Assembly: GCF_017313275.1 (NCBI RefSeq)
Contig: NZ_JAFLNM010000001.1
Location: 806,001 to 870,000, forward strand
Reading direction: 5' to 3'
Length of the DNA stretch: 64,000 bases
DNA from: Flagellimonas profundi
Lineage (GTDB): Bacteria; Bacteroidota; Bacteroidia; Flavobacteriales; Flavobacteriaceae
In this document: in pieces, positions 8,020-17,400 of the stretch
How the letters are laid out: each line of letters starts with the position of its first letter
Position numbering within the stretch: the stretch's first letter is position 1
Notes under the pieces: generated by a model
Told to the model about the DNA's origin: nothing
Databases searched by the model: none
What the model saw: only the letters and a program-made list of their open reading frames with translations
Program-made: the position numbers and the translations under genes

Positions 8020-9572
8020 GCGATATGGTTTTGTAAGTTATCGTTTTTCTTTGTTCTTTCATCCTCCCTTTCCCTGGAAAGAAAAGCGGTGTTCTTAAAA
8101 TGGGAGACAATGGCCAAATAGGGGATGGCATACGTATAGGTCAACCCGAAATCACATTCGACGCCATTTGGCTTTATGGACTTGATGGTTCCTTTGTTCG
8201 TTGCGCCCTCTGGACCCTTGGGCGATTTCAATTCGATTTGATCGCCAATCCCCAATTCCTTGGGTACGACTTTTTCCATTTTTATAAATTTTGTTTTTTT
8301 CGAAACCATGAGGTCGTCGTTCCAGTCCTTTCCGTTTGATTTATGGATGTTGGCGGTAAAAGGGAGATACAGGCCGTTAATGGCGTCGAGTAAGGTCTTG
8401 AATACATTTTGTTGCCGTATGATATGGGTAGTATTGATTACTTCCTGTAAAGAGAATTCCAAAAGCAATTTATCGGAGAACCCCACACATCGAACCAAAC
8501 CAAAAACATGGTTATCCCTACGGAGGTCAGAGGTCAATTTTTCCTCCAAGAGATTTTTGTGGGATGCAATCCGATTTCGCACTTTTTCAGTATAATGGAT
8601 GCTCAAACTGACATTGCCATTTTTGAACGAGGCTTCCGCATAGAGGTCCGTATTGTTTTGATTGATCAGGGCCGTAAAGATCTTTAGGTCATACTCATGG
8701 CCAGATATGTCATTGTCCATGATGGATTTGAGTTCGAGGCCTTTATTTTGTAGCATTGGCGTAATCAATTGCATGAAGAATTGTAGTTTTTCCCTGTGCA
8801 CGTTCCCACCGAAGGAAACGTAGAAATCATCCTTTTTGCCATGAAGTTCTTGGTAGGAAAGAAGGTCTATACCGCTTTCCCCGAAAATAATTCTGGTCGG
8901 CCTTGCCATGATTTTGGAATGAAAAAGAAAATGATCTTTTTGATTCAATACAAGACGGAACTTTTTTACTTTATTGTCGGCCCTTCTGCGGTAGGGCTTG
9001 TTATAGAGGATATAGTTTTTTGGGTCGCCCGCCAAATCATATTTGGGAAAGGCGATGTTGGCGATTCTACCGCCGTTGTCCCTAATGTGATAGGCATTGA
9101 AAATGCGGCCCCTAAAGAGCGGACTGTTTATGGTAGCTTTGCAGATTCCCCGATGGATCCGTAAATAGTTTGAATTCCGTAACGGGACTATATTGTATTT
9201 TTCTTCCAACGATTTTAAGAAAGCATTCGATTTTGTGATTTTGATAACGGTGTTCCCTAGATCGTAGGTTCGATTGGTTATTTCCAAACCGCTTTCTATG
9301 GCTTTGTAGAAATTGGCACTACGTTGCAAAAGGTATTTAAAGAACAGGCCCTTGTCGCAGGAATCGTTCCGGTTGAAGTAGGTCATGGGTTTGCGCATCG
9401 TCTGCAGTACAATGCGGTCCTCGTCATTTTGAAACTCCATAGACCCGGCACTTTGTTGTACCAACTTGTATCCGTTCTGATGTAGGTACATCGGAAAATT
9501 AGCCTCTTCATTGATCTGGGCAATCAAATTTTTATAGTGTTGCGGGTTATCCCCGTAGTTTGGACTTTGCAT
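8016..9572 (-). CDS. TOPRIM primase-like protein (DUF3991/TOPRIM type)
   Basis: A 518-aa protein from ATG 9572. A TOPRIM domain spans roughly residues 225-300: the catalytic glutamate lies in IIFGESGIDLLSY (Glu232) and the metal-binding DxD in SIMDNDISG (Asp286, Asp288). Near residue 420, GKDWNDDL matches the conserved GKDxN(D/E)DL of DUF3991/TOPRIM proteins found on plasmids and integrative elements, where they are thought to prime replication of transferred single strands. The C-terminal about 70 residues look like a small beta domain. A degenerate paralogue follows at 10593-11819. It heads the operon TOPRIM, 85-aa protein, coupling ATPase. Confidence 0.82.
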   Translation of the reverse strand: MQSPNYGDNPQHYKNLIAQINEEANFPMYLHQNGYKLVQQSAGSMEFQNDEDRIVLQTMRKPMTYFNRNDSCDKGLFFKYLLQRSANFYKAIESGLEITNRTYDLGNTVIKITKSNAFLKSLEEKYNIVPLRNSNYLRIHRGICKATINSPLFRGRIFNAYHIRDNGGRIANIAFPKYDLAGDPKNYILYNKPYRRRADNKVKKFRLVLNQKDHFLFHSKIMARPTRIIFGESGIDLLSYQELHGKKDDFYVSFGGNVHREKLQFFMQLITPMLQNKGLELKSIMDNDISGHEYDLKIFTALINQNNTDLYAEASFKNGNVSLSIHYTEKVRNRIASHKNLLEEKLTSDLRRDNHVFGLVRCVGFSDKLLLEFSLQEVINTTHIIRQQNVFKTLLDAINGLYLPFTANIHKSNGKDWNDDLMVSKKTKFIKMEKVVPKELGIGDQIELKSPKGPEGATNKGTIKSIKPNGVECDFGLTYTYAIPYLAIVSHFKNTAFLSREREDERTKKNDNLQNHIA

Positions 9573-9585
9573 GGAAAGGTTTTAA

Positions 9586-9616
9586 AATGGCCGACACACC
9601 AAGCATGTCGGCCATT
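9586..9616. terminator. Strong hairpin between two minus-strand genes
   Basis: An 11-bp perfect hairpin (AATGGCCGACA at 9586-9596, TGTCGGCCATT at 9606-9616, 9-nt loop). On the minus strand it follows the stop of the 9648-10469 gene and is trailed by TTAAAACC, a weak T tract. Probably a terminator or 3' stabilising hairpin separating that gene from the TOPRIM operon. Confidence 0.55.
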
Positions 9617-9647
9617 ACATTGAGTTGGTAATTATTGGATTACATAC

Positions 9648-10469
9648 TTATGGCGTTGCTAGGCTGTTTCTTTTTTTTTCGCCGCTTACCGTTATCGCAT
9701 CCTTGGTTTCCATATCCTTGACCTTTGCTTTTTCCAAAGATTTAGTAATAAAGCGCTCGGCTCTCGGGCTGTAGCTGACCATATAGGTCAAGGGCCCCTT
9801 CTTGGTTGCCTTGATCGTTATTTTCGTCTCCTTGCCCTGATTTAAGGAATCCGCCTGTTCTTGGGTCAATTGTTGCCCATAGAGATAGGTGCTGGACGAC
9901 AAAGCCGATTTTGTACGGATGTCGTTCAGTTTTGGCTCGTAATAGGCCAGTTTCGTGAACGATTCTCCATTGGAGGAACGGCCCTCAAAGGAAACGAACC
10001 GGCCCTCATTGACCATTTTGTCAAACTCGGCCTGTGTAAACTGGTGGTTGTATGCCTTGGCCTGGGCCAAGGTTACCTCCTCCTTGCGCTTGATTTGAAC
10101 ATCCAATCGGGAACCAGAAGTGGGGCTGTATACCATTTGCACCATTTTAACGCTTTCCTTGATGACACCATCTTTTGGATACGCGGATTTATGGAGGTAT
10201 TCTTCCCCTCTTACGATGGCATCCTGCACATTCTCGGGGAGCTTGGCAAAACTGATATACGCACCTTCAAGCCGTTCTTTGGCCTCGCCCAACGCAAATC
10301 GCTGCGCAGGAGACTTTTGCATTTCGAGATATTCGCTCTGCTTATCGATTTCAAAGGTCAGATTGTCGGCCGTCTTCACTTTGTACGTTGTGTCGTTGAC
10401 GGCGACCGCATCGCCTTTCTGCCATGCCTGATTGAGTTTTACGAACACTTTTTCTACTTGTTTTTCCAT
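9648..10469 (-). CDS. Element protein resembling DUF3945-type conjugation-associated proteins
   Basis: About 273 aa from ATG 10469 (MEKQVEKVFVKLNQAWQKGD); an in-frame upstream extension to 10529 crosses a conserved leader motif and is unlikely. The protein is soluble and Lys/Gln-rich. It has repeated strand-turn units in which FTQAEFDKMVNEGRFVSFEG and YGQQLTQEQADSLNQGKET have the same pattern (Thr/Gln-x-x-Gln/Glu, then a Gly-containing turn), similar to repeats in DUF3945/DUF4099 proteins of Bacteroidota conjugative elements. Role unknown, possibly DNA binding. It is flanked by hairpins on both sides, so it may be a monocistronic unit. Confidence 0.55.
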   Translation of the reverse strand: MEKQVEKVFVKLNQAWQKGDAVAVNDTTYKVKTADNLTFEIDKQSEYLEMQKSPAQRFALGEAKERLEGAYISFAKLPENVQDAIVRGEEYLHKSAYPKDGVIKESVKMVQMVYSPTSGSRLDVQIKRKEEVTLAQAKAYNHQFTQAEFDKMVNEGRFVSFEGRSSNGESFTKLAYYEPKLNDIRTKSALSSSTYLYGQQLTQEQADSLNQGKETKITIKATKKGPLTYMVSYSPRAERFITKSLEKAKVKDMETKDAITVSGEKKRNSLATP

Positions 10470-10470
10470 T

Positions 10471-10557
10471 TTTGAGTGATTTTTAATTGTTAAGGAATTT
10501 TTAATTAAGTACTTTTGAGTAACGAGCATTTCAGGAGTGATTTGCTAGTTAAGGAAC
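10471..10557 (-). repeat. Two copies of a TTCCTTAAC...TCACTC leader motif
   Basis: On the minus strand, TTCCTTAAC followed within 3-18 nt by TCACTC occurs at 10557-10535 and again at 10497-10471, the latter ending one base before the ATG at 10469 (TCACTCAAAA-ATG). A third copy in the opposite orientation sits just before the methylase-helicase ATG (14450-14471). See findings. Confidence 0.5.
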
Positions 10558-10594
10558 GGAAAAGGGGCGGGAGCGCCCTTTTTCCATTTTTTTT
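10558..10594. terminator. Hairpin with GGAG loop between element genes
   Basis: A 12-bp imperfect stem: GGAAAAGGGGCG (10558-10569) pairs with CGCCCTTTTTCC (10574-10585) with one G-T pair. A T8 run follows on the plus strand (10587-10594). As drawn it terminates rightward transcription; for the leftward gene ending at 10593 it gives a stem but no following T tract. No plus-strand gene precedes it, so it may shield the minus-strand operon from antisense transcripts. Confidence 0.5.
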
Positions 10595-11819
10595 ATAGTG
10601 CGATTCTATATTCTTTCAACTGCACCTCCTTTCCGCTTTTGGATCGATGTTCCATGGTCTCCCATTCCGAATACCAATTACCGGACTTGGGTTTTAGAAT
10701 ATCTATCGCCTTGTTCAAATAGTTTTTATAGTACGACCAGACCAAAAGTTTAATGGCGTTCGTCTCCAAGGGCAATCGCACCTTGATACTTTCCTCGTTT
10801 TTGGAAACCGAGATTCCGTACCGGTTCAATCGATGCTGGTCGAGTATGTTGTTATATCTTAAAAAGCTTTGGGCCAGTTCCTTATTGTACCTTTTCGTAT
10901 GGTCATAAAATCTGGAAAAGGCTTTTTTGTCGCCAATAGGGAATCTTAGTACCATATCCCTGTCCGTCAACGACAATTTGAATCCGGAATCCTTTATGAA
11001 GGTTATGAAATGAAGGTCCCGTAAATAACCTTCTATTTTCTTTTCTCCGGTAAAACTAAGCATAATCTTGTCCACTTTAACGGTTTGCCGTATTTGAAAA
11101 AGAATATCGGTTGTTTGTGAATTTATTTCTCCCAACGCCATATACACCACGTTTTTCAATTGGAATTTTTTATGAAAGGCCAAGGCCTCCTTGGGATTCT
11201 TGAAAAGAAAGAGTCCGTCAATTTTCTTGGGTATATTGGAATACCATAAGGCATGCTTCGCAGCTGATTCCCGGTAGGGGGCCACATTTTTGCCCGCGTC
11301 GACGAAATACCCGCAAACGGTATTCTGCATATTGAACAGGGGGAAAAGAATCTCCCCTTTTTCGTTTAGGAACATACGGCCGGTAAAAGAGGGTAAATCG
11401 GCAGCATCACCGTACAGGCCTTCGCCATTATTTTGGATGGGAAGTCTATAAGAATCGAAATGATTGAAATCCTTGGGCACTTTTTTGAACTCACCCTTCC
11501 AATCCCTTGATATGGTCAAAGCGTCAGTCTCCAATACCTTTGTATGGTAGGCCGCTACCTTGTCCCATAGCATTTCTTTTTGTACGCCCTCAATTTTCGA
11601 GACGTGTTCGGTGATCAGATCTGTTGCCGAGAGTTTTTCCTTCGGACGTTGGGCCTTATAGTACAAAAAGCCCTCTTCTGTATATATGACTATATAATAC
11701 AGTCCGGCATTTTCGAAAATGCGATGGGTCTTTTCCGTTCGAATACTTTGGAAACCCAAGTGTTCAAAAAGTTTGGGGAGATGAATCCTATAGTCTTCCA
11801 CAAGCCATTTGTTCATCAT
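10593..11819 (-). CDS. TOPRIM-like paralogue with lost catalytic residues
   Basis: A 408-aa protein from ATG 11819 (a second ATG follows immediately). The middle shows the layout of a TOPRIM protein, with PSFTGRMFLNEKGEILFPLFN then KIDGLFLFKNPKEALAFHKK then VDKIMLSFTGEKK. The position of the catalytic glutamate is occupied by Lys/Asn and the DxD by SFTGE, so it is probably catalytically dead. It appears to be a diverged relative of the 8016-9572 protein and may act as a DNA-binding or regulatory partner. It is transcribed leftward from the divergent region at 11820-11879. Confidence 0.65.
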   Translation of the reverse strand: MMNKWLVEDYRIHLPKLFEHLGFQSIRTEKTHRIFENAGLYYIVIYTEEGFLYYKAQRPKEKLSATDLITEHVSKIEGVQKEMLWDKVAAYHTKVLETDALTISRDWKGEFKKVPKDFNHFDSYRLPIQNNGEGLYGDAADLPSFTGRMFLNEKGEILFPLFNMQNTVCGYFVDAGKNVAPYRESAAKHALWYSNIPKKIDGLFLFKNPKEALAFHKKFQLKNVVYMALGEINSQTTDILFQIRQTVKVDKIMLSFTGEKKIEGYLRDLHFITFIKDSGFKLSLTDRDMVLRFPIGDKKAFSRFYDHTKRYNKELAQSFLRYNNILDQHRLNRYGISVSKNEESIKVRLPLETNAIKLLVWSYYKNYLNKAIDILKPKSGNWYSEWETMEHRSKSGKEVQLKEYRIAL

Positions 11820-11831
11820 ATCCTATTAATG

Positions 11832-11862
11832 TTTGTGTATTTGCATTAAAATAATATATTTG
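11832..11862 (+). promoter_or_regulatory. Bacteroidota-type promoter for rightward operon
   Basis: TTTG at 11832-11835, a 19-nt spacer and TATATTTG at 11855-11862 match the Bacteroidota consensus TTTG-N19-TAnnTTTG. It lies 17 bp before the M23 peptidase ATG. ATATATTTG at 11854-11862 is mirrored by CAAATATAT at 11873-11881, forming a 9-bp dyad between promoter and start codon that could be an operator. Confidence 0.7.
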
Positions 11863-11879
11863 CTTATAAATACAAATAT

Positions 11880-12719
11880 ATGAATTTTTTTGAATTCACA
11901 ACATTTCGAACAAAAAATATCATCTTGGGCATTTGGGAATGCTTGAAACAATTGGGAAGAAAGGAGTTGGCCTATCTTCTTTTATTGACGCTTGTATGCC
12001 TTGTGTATTTTGTACAGGGAGATCACAAGATGTCGGAAACGAGACTGCATGACGCCACCGTTGCCATGGCCCAGTATCAAGAACGCCTAAAACTGAATAT
12101 AAATTCCGATTATGGCGATTCACTGACCGTTCAAAAAGAGCGGGAACAACTACTGATGGCCATCGAGGAACGCATCGTGACGTATCTCTATCAAATTCCC
12201 GATTATTCCTATATAGGTTCACTGGAAACGTACTTGAAATGTCGCCACGTACTATTGGAGCAACTCCCTTCCGCCGTTCCCTTGGAAAAAGGAGATTATA
12301 TACTTTCGAGCGATTACGGTATTCGGAGCCATCCGATTTCCGGAAAGACAAAAAAACATTTTGGAATCGATTTGGCCGCATCCAACGGCAAACCCGTCTA
12401 CGCATCGGCCTCCGGTATCATTACCGATATTTTCTATTCCGATAAGGGCTATGGAACCCATATCATAATCAAGCACCGATTCGGTTTTCAGACCCTTTAT
12501 GGGCATCTGGATAAAGTTTTGGCCCATAAGGGCCAAAAGGTCGAACAGCATGAACTCATCGCTACCGTGGGAAGTTCGGGAAGTTCCACTGGCTACCACT
12601 TACATTACGAGACCATCAAAAATCAAGTAAAGATCGATCCGAGACCCTCACTTGCCTTAAAGAAGAAGATATATGAACATGTAATCCAAATAAATCCAAA
12701 TAAAGATGGAGAAGAATAG
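11880..12719 (+). CDS. M23-family peptidoglycan endopeptidase, membrane-anchored
   Basis: A 279-aa protein. Residues 30-46 (LAYLLLLTLVCLVYFVQ) form a membrane anchor, followed by a helical linker and an M23/LytM domain at 135-255. The zinc ligands are present: His160 and Asp164 (KHFGID), His240 and His242 (GYHLHYE). Such enzymes cut peptide cross-links of peptidoglycan. In a transfer element the natural role is to open the cell wall locally for the mating apparatus. It is the first gene of the rightward operon and overlaps the next gene by 14 nt. Confidence 0.88.
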   Translation: MNFFEFTTFRTKNIILGIWECLKQLGRKELAYLLLLTLVCLVYFVQGDHKMSETRLHDATVAMAQYQERLKLNINSDYGDSLTVQKEREQLLMAIEERIVTYLYQIPDYSYIGSLETYLKCRHVLLEQLPSAVPLEKGDYILSSDYGIRSHPISGKTKKHFGIDLAASNGKPVYASASGIITDIFYSDKGYGTHIIIKHRFGFQTLYGHLDKVLAHKGQKVEQHELIATVGSSGSSTGYHLHYETIKNQVKIDPRPSLALKKKIYEHVIQINPNKDGEE

Positions 12720-13980
12720 CATAAAACGTTGGCAGAAGGTACTGCGTTCGGCAAGAAGGCTGTACCATTCCGTAAATAACTATAGGATGAGCGCTAAAGA
12801 CCCCGATTTCAGGGATTTCAGCCTTCTGGAATACGACAAAGTAACACCTGAAGAGGTAAACGATGCGAAACGATTGGGTTTCATGAAACAACTCCAGCTT
12901 GCAAAAAGGGGATATGTAGATAAGAACCTTAAATTACAATTGGTAGCCGCAAAACGGAAAGAACGTTTTATAGAACAAGACCACAAGATTGTTCCCTTCG
13001 GAAATCTTCGGGTCATGGAAGGGGAAAAGCTAGTGGCCATGATGCAATTGGGCTTTGACACCCTTAACGAAACTTTCTGCGTAGCCTATCGCAATCATGA
13101 AAATATTCCCCTATGGAAACCTTATGACACGGTAAGATTGGAACGGTACTTTGGTGCACTGCATCCGGAAATGGGCAATAAACTTAAATTAAGCCATATT
13201 TTTTTCGATATAGGTGCTCTGAAAGTCGGCCAAGATTACAAATTGGCGATTTGTCGGGTCTATAATGATGCCGTTCGGCAAACATTTCATAGCAACACCT
13301 ATTTTCAAAATAGTATTTCCTCCCCAAAGGAAGACCTATTAGTGAACCCCAAAAACTATTTTGGCCAGCAATTTTATCTGTCCTTGTCGCAAGGGAAGGA
13401 AACCATAATGACATTGACCGAGGCGACCGACCTTTATTTTGTTTTTCAGTCATTTATGGAAACGGCACCGAAACAGGAATCCATTTATTTTGAAAAGCAA
13501 GAGTTTAAGAAGCGATTTCTCGATAGCGGAATTATAGTATTGGCCCATCTTAAACATGGACTCCGCCTAGGGGTTCAAAATGGAACGTTACAGATAGGGA
13601 AACATGACGGGGCAAATGGAAAGGGGCGTTTACGCTGGGAAAATTTTGAAAGCCGGATGCAATCGGGTTCGCTCTCGGCCATTGAAAAGTACTATATATC
13701 GAAAGAGGTCATTTCAAAAAAGAACTTTTTGGTCGAAACGGATGCCATTTCCTTGAAATCCGACACCAATGAGGCCAGTCTAAAAAAGCACTATGGCACA
13801 GGAAAATGGCATTTTTTGGAAGGGAAACATCATCGGTCAGCAATGAATTCCAGACCGGTTGACGACTCGGTATTGGAACACATCAACCGAACCTATTCCC
13901 GAAGTACTAATTTCCAAACTGCGTTGGCAAAACTTCAAAAAAATCAAACCATACAAACTGCACAAATAAAACAACAATAG
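12706..13980 (+). CDS. Unknown element protein (424 aa)
   Basis: A 424-aa basic, soluble protein whose ATG overlaps the M23 gene by 14 nt. There is no signal peptide and no motif I recognise. Residues 90-250 look like a mixed alpha/beta domain (for example VRLERYFGALHPEMGNKLKLSHIFFDIGAL is one such stretch, split here by helix breaks), and the C-terminal 50 residues are Ser/Thr/Gln-rich and probably disordered. Its tight position between a transfer-linked peptidase and the methylase-helicase suggests a role in transfer or replication, by context only. Confidence 0.65.
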   Translation: MEKNSIKRWQKVLRSARRLYHSVNNYRMSAKDPDFRDFSLLEYDKVTPEEVNDAKRLGFMKQLQLAKRGYVDKNLKLQLVAAKRKERFIEQDHKIVPFGNLRVMEGEKLVAMMQLGFDTLNETFCVAYRNHENIPLWKPYDTVRLERYFGALHPEMGNKLKLSHIFFDIGALKVGQDYKLAICRVYNDAVRQTFHSNTYFQNSISSPKEDLLVNPKNYFGQQFYLSLSQGKETIMTLTEATDLYFVFQSFMETAPKQESIYFEKQEFKKRFLDSGIIVLAHLKHGLRLGVQNGTLQIGKHDGANGKGRLRWENFESRMQSGSLSAIEKYYISKEVISKKNFLVETDAISLKSDTNEASLKKHYGTGKWHFLEGKHHRSAMNSRPVDDSVLEHINRTYSRSTNFQTALAKLQKNQTIQTAQIKQQ

Positions 13981-13981
13981 C

Positions 13982-14431
13982 ATGGATCGGAATATGCTTA
14001 TACATCAGGGCAACACCTTTGAGAAGGTAATGGAAACCATCGATTTTACCTACTACATGGATTTTAGCGAAGGGGACGATAACGGCAGTGTTATTCTATT
14101 CGATAGGGAAACACAAAAGTTGGTTTCGGATAACTATATGGCGAACCGTGATTTGTACGAAAACCTTTTGTACTACAATTACGAATGGATTTGTAAAAGG
14201 CTCAGATATGCCAGAAAATGTATGGTCGAAGAACACGGAATCGACCTTGCCAAGGAATATTTTCTCAAACATGAAAAAGAGTTCCAGGGAATTCTTTGCA
14301 GGTCTGAAAATATAACGGACAAATGCAATATGGCTTTACAAAAGGACTTGGGTTTTACGCTCTCAAGAAATGATCTGCAAGAAGTTCGCAAGCTTCTGAA
14401 CAGTAACCAAAACAAAGGATTAATTATGTAA
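13982..14431 (+). CDS. Unknown element protein (149 aa)
   Basis: A 149-aa acidic helical protein beginning 1 bp after the previous stop. The N-terminal part (ETIDFTYYMDFSEGDDNGSVILFDRETQ, which contains several short strands) is followed by long helices. No known family. The following 40 bp include a TTCCTTAAC...TCACTC motif shared with another leader in the element. Confidence 0.6.
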   Translation: MDRNMLIHQGNTFEKVMETIDFTYYMDFSEGDDNGSVILFDRETQKLVSDNYMANRDLYENLLYYNYEWICKRLRYARKCMVEEHGIDLAKEYFLKHEKEFQGILCRSENITDKCNMALQKDLGFTLSRNDLQEVRKLLNSNQNKGLIM

Positions 14432-14449
14432 CATAACCATCCGATCAAG

Positions 14450-14471
14450 TTCCTTAACTCACTCACTCAAA
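14450..14471 (+). repeat. Third copy of TTCCTTAAC...TCACTCAAAA leader motif
   Basis: TTCCTTAAC (14450-14458) followed by TCACTCACTCAAA directly before the ATG at 14472. It matches two minus-strand copies at 10471-10557. Confidence 0.5.
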
Positions 14472-17400
14472 ATGAAATACTCAAAAAAGAAGTACCTGGA
14501 TTATTTGGTCAGGACGATTGAAGCACTCCACAGTCCTGAAAATCAATCCCATTTTTTCATCAACAATCCAGGATTCGGAAATATCTTCGACATTCTAAAA
14601 AATGATGCCTACCGGGCACAGCTCATTAGGATATTGGAGAAATATTATGGCGAAGAATACACAAACACCATTATCGGTAGCCTAAAAAAAGGATCGCTTA
14701 ATTCTTTTTACACCCCCGAGCCGATTATCGATGCAATATCCCACTATTTAAAAACCCAAGGGTCCTTTACTCCTAAAACCATTCTTGAGCCAAGCGCCGG
14801 TAACGGGCTGTTCATTCGGGAATTGTTGAGGCGCTATCCCTCCGCGAAGTTTACCGCTTTTGAAAAGGAGATACTAACCGTACGAATATTGGAGCACAAC
14901 TTCAGGTTCCGGCAGCGGGTCAAAATCTTCGGCGTTCCCTTTGAAAACCTTTCCCGGACCGATGCTGCGAAAAGCTATGACCTGGTCATCAGCAATGTGC
15001 CCTTTGGGGACAATAAAATATTCGACAGCGGTCTAATGGGCCATCCGTTACAAACCAAGATTTCCAGAAATATCCATTCCTATTTTGTCTACAGAAGTCT
15101 TGAATGTCTAAAACCTTCAGGTGTTTCCATTTTGATATGCACCAAGAATTTTATGGACAGGACCAAATACGTTCCAATTCGGGAGCATATCATCAAGCGA
15201 AACAATTTTATGGGTGGGGTGCGTCTGCCCGATACTACGTTTTCCAAAGAGAACACGGCTATTGTAACGGATATTCTGGTTTTCCAAAATAACCGGCGTA
15301 TTGAAACTTCGAACGAACAGAAGAAAATAAACAGCTTGTTTGCCAACAGTTCAGAGCAAACCGTAGGGAAAAATAATGTTCAGATAAACGACTACTATAC
15401 CGAATATACCTCCCAAATTATTGGAACTATCGAAGAAGGCGGTCTCTACAACAATGCGGACTACACCGTAAAAAGCGATAAAGGCTTGGCGCATATCGCT
15501 CTTGAAATCAAAGCGTTGATGGCAGGATTTACCGTGCAACCAAAGGCGCAAAAAAAGGCCACAATTCCGGCCATTGCCCCAAAACCTAAAGAAACCTCGC
15601 AGGCGGAAGAAACGGCCATCGGTATTTCCGGTGCTGACGATCCCGAACTTAAACCTGGAAATCTGACCATCAAGCAACAAAAACTCTATAAAGTAGAAGA
15701 GGAAAACGGTTTACGGTTATTGAAAGTAAAGCCCCGGGAGTTCGATAGGCTGTCAAAAATAATAGCGCTGCGGGATACCTATTTCAAATTTTTACGGGCA
15801 CCCGAAGAACAGATCGACAAGGTAAGGGACGAGCTAGACTATCAATACGATGCCTTCAATTTCCAGTACGGGCGGCTCCATGACAAAGCCAACTATCCCT
15901 TTGTGACCTTGGATATTCAGGGGCCTTTGATTTTGGGGCTGGAAACACCGAAAGACGGAAACTTTATCAAATCGGAGGTTTTCAATAAATCATTCCGGTC
16001 GATTTCAAAAGAAAAGCCGCAAGAGCCGAAGAAAGTGCTCAGCTTGGAAGATGCCATTTATTATTCCCTGAACAAATTCAATCGAATAAAATTGGATTCC
16101 CTGGTTTCGAACACGGGCATGGAACAGGACGAAATCATAAAAAAGGCTTTGGATCTGCAACTATTGTTTTTGGACCCGAAGGAGCAGGGATGGGAACTGG
16201 CCCCCAAGTTCCTGTTTTTATCGGGAACCATTTACGAAAAACTGAATGCCTATCGCAAAAACGATTTTGGGGAATATCAGTCCTATGTGGACAAATCCTA
16301 TATCGAACGTACTGTTGTTGCCTTGGAAAAGGTAAAGCCACCGATGACCCCTTACGAGGATCTGGATATCAAACTCCATGAACCGTGGTTTCCCATTGAA
16401 TATACCCAAGCCTTCATTTTCGACACCTACCGCTCCTTGGTACATATCGCCTATAACGAGAGTACCTCCAAGTACATGGTCAAAATCGAAAAGACGGATT
16501 ATGAGTATATCAAAAAATTCAGCGTGCGTACGGAACATCGCTATTACAATTTCAAAGAGATATTGGAAGGCGCATTGAACTCCACCATACCCTACGTCAC
16601 AAAAGGCTCGAAACAATATAAGCGCACGGACAAGGCGAAAATGCAGGAAATACGCATCAAGTTCGACCTTATTTACAAGGAGTTTACCGCATACATCTTG
16701 GGCAAGCCTGAAATCAAGGCGCAATTGGAGCGTATTTTTTACAATACCTACGATGCCCAGGTCCATCCGAAATACGACGGTGACTACCTTCATTTTGAAG
16801 GGCTGCAATATTTTACCCCGTACAAAAGCCAAATGGATACGGTTGCGGGAATCATCGTAAACCAAGGCCTTTTGGTCAACAAGGAAGTCGGTTTTGGAAA
16901 AACCTTGGATATTGCCCTTACGACCCAGAAACTAAAGGAGCTGAACCTCTCGGAAAAGACATTGGTCATCGGTCTTCGCTCCACCGTGGTGCAATTGGAA
17001 CGGGAGTTGTTAAATGCATTTCCCACGATGAAACTATTGGTGGCCCATGATAAGGTAGTAAACGGGAAGACAAAGCGAGACACCTTTTTTAAGAAAATAA
17101 AAAATGGCCGGCATGACGTCGTGCTGATGAGTCATGACACGTTTAAGTTCATACCCCAATCCCCCGAGATCATCCATGAAATCATAAGCGAGGAGCTGGC
17201 AAACCTTGAACGCGACCTTAGCGTAATCAACGAAAATAAATACGATGTAGGCAAAAGGGTGCTCAAAGGTCTGGAGAAACGAAAGGAAAACCTGAACGTA
17301 ACCTTGGAGCAGGTCTATTACCAGATCAAAAGCAAACAGAACGATGCCATCGATTTTGAGCAGATGGGGTTTGAACATATTATGGTAGATGAATCCCACA

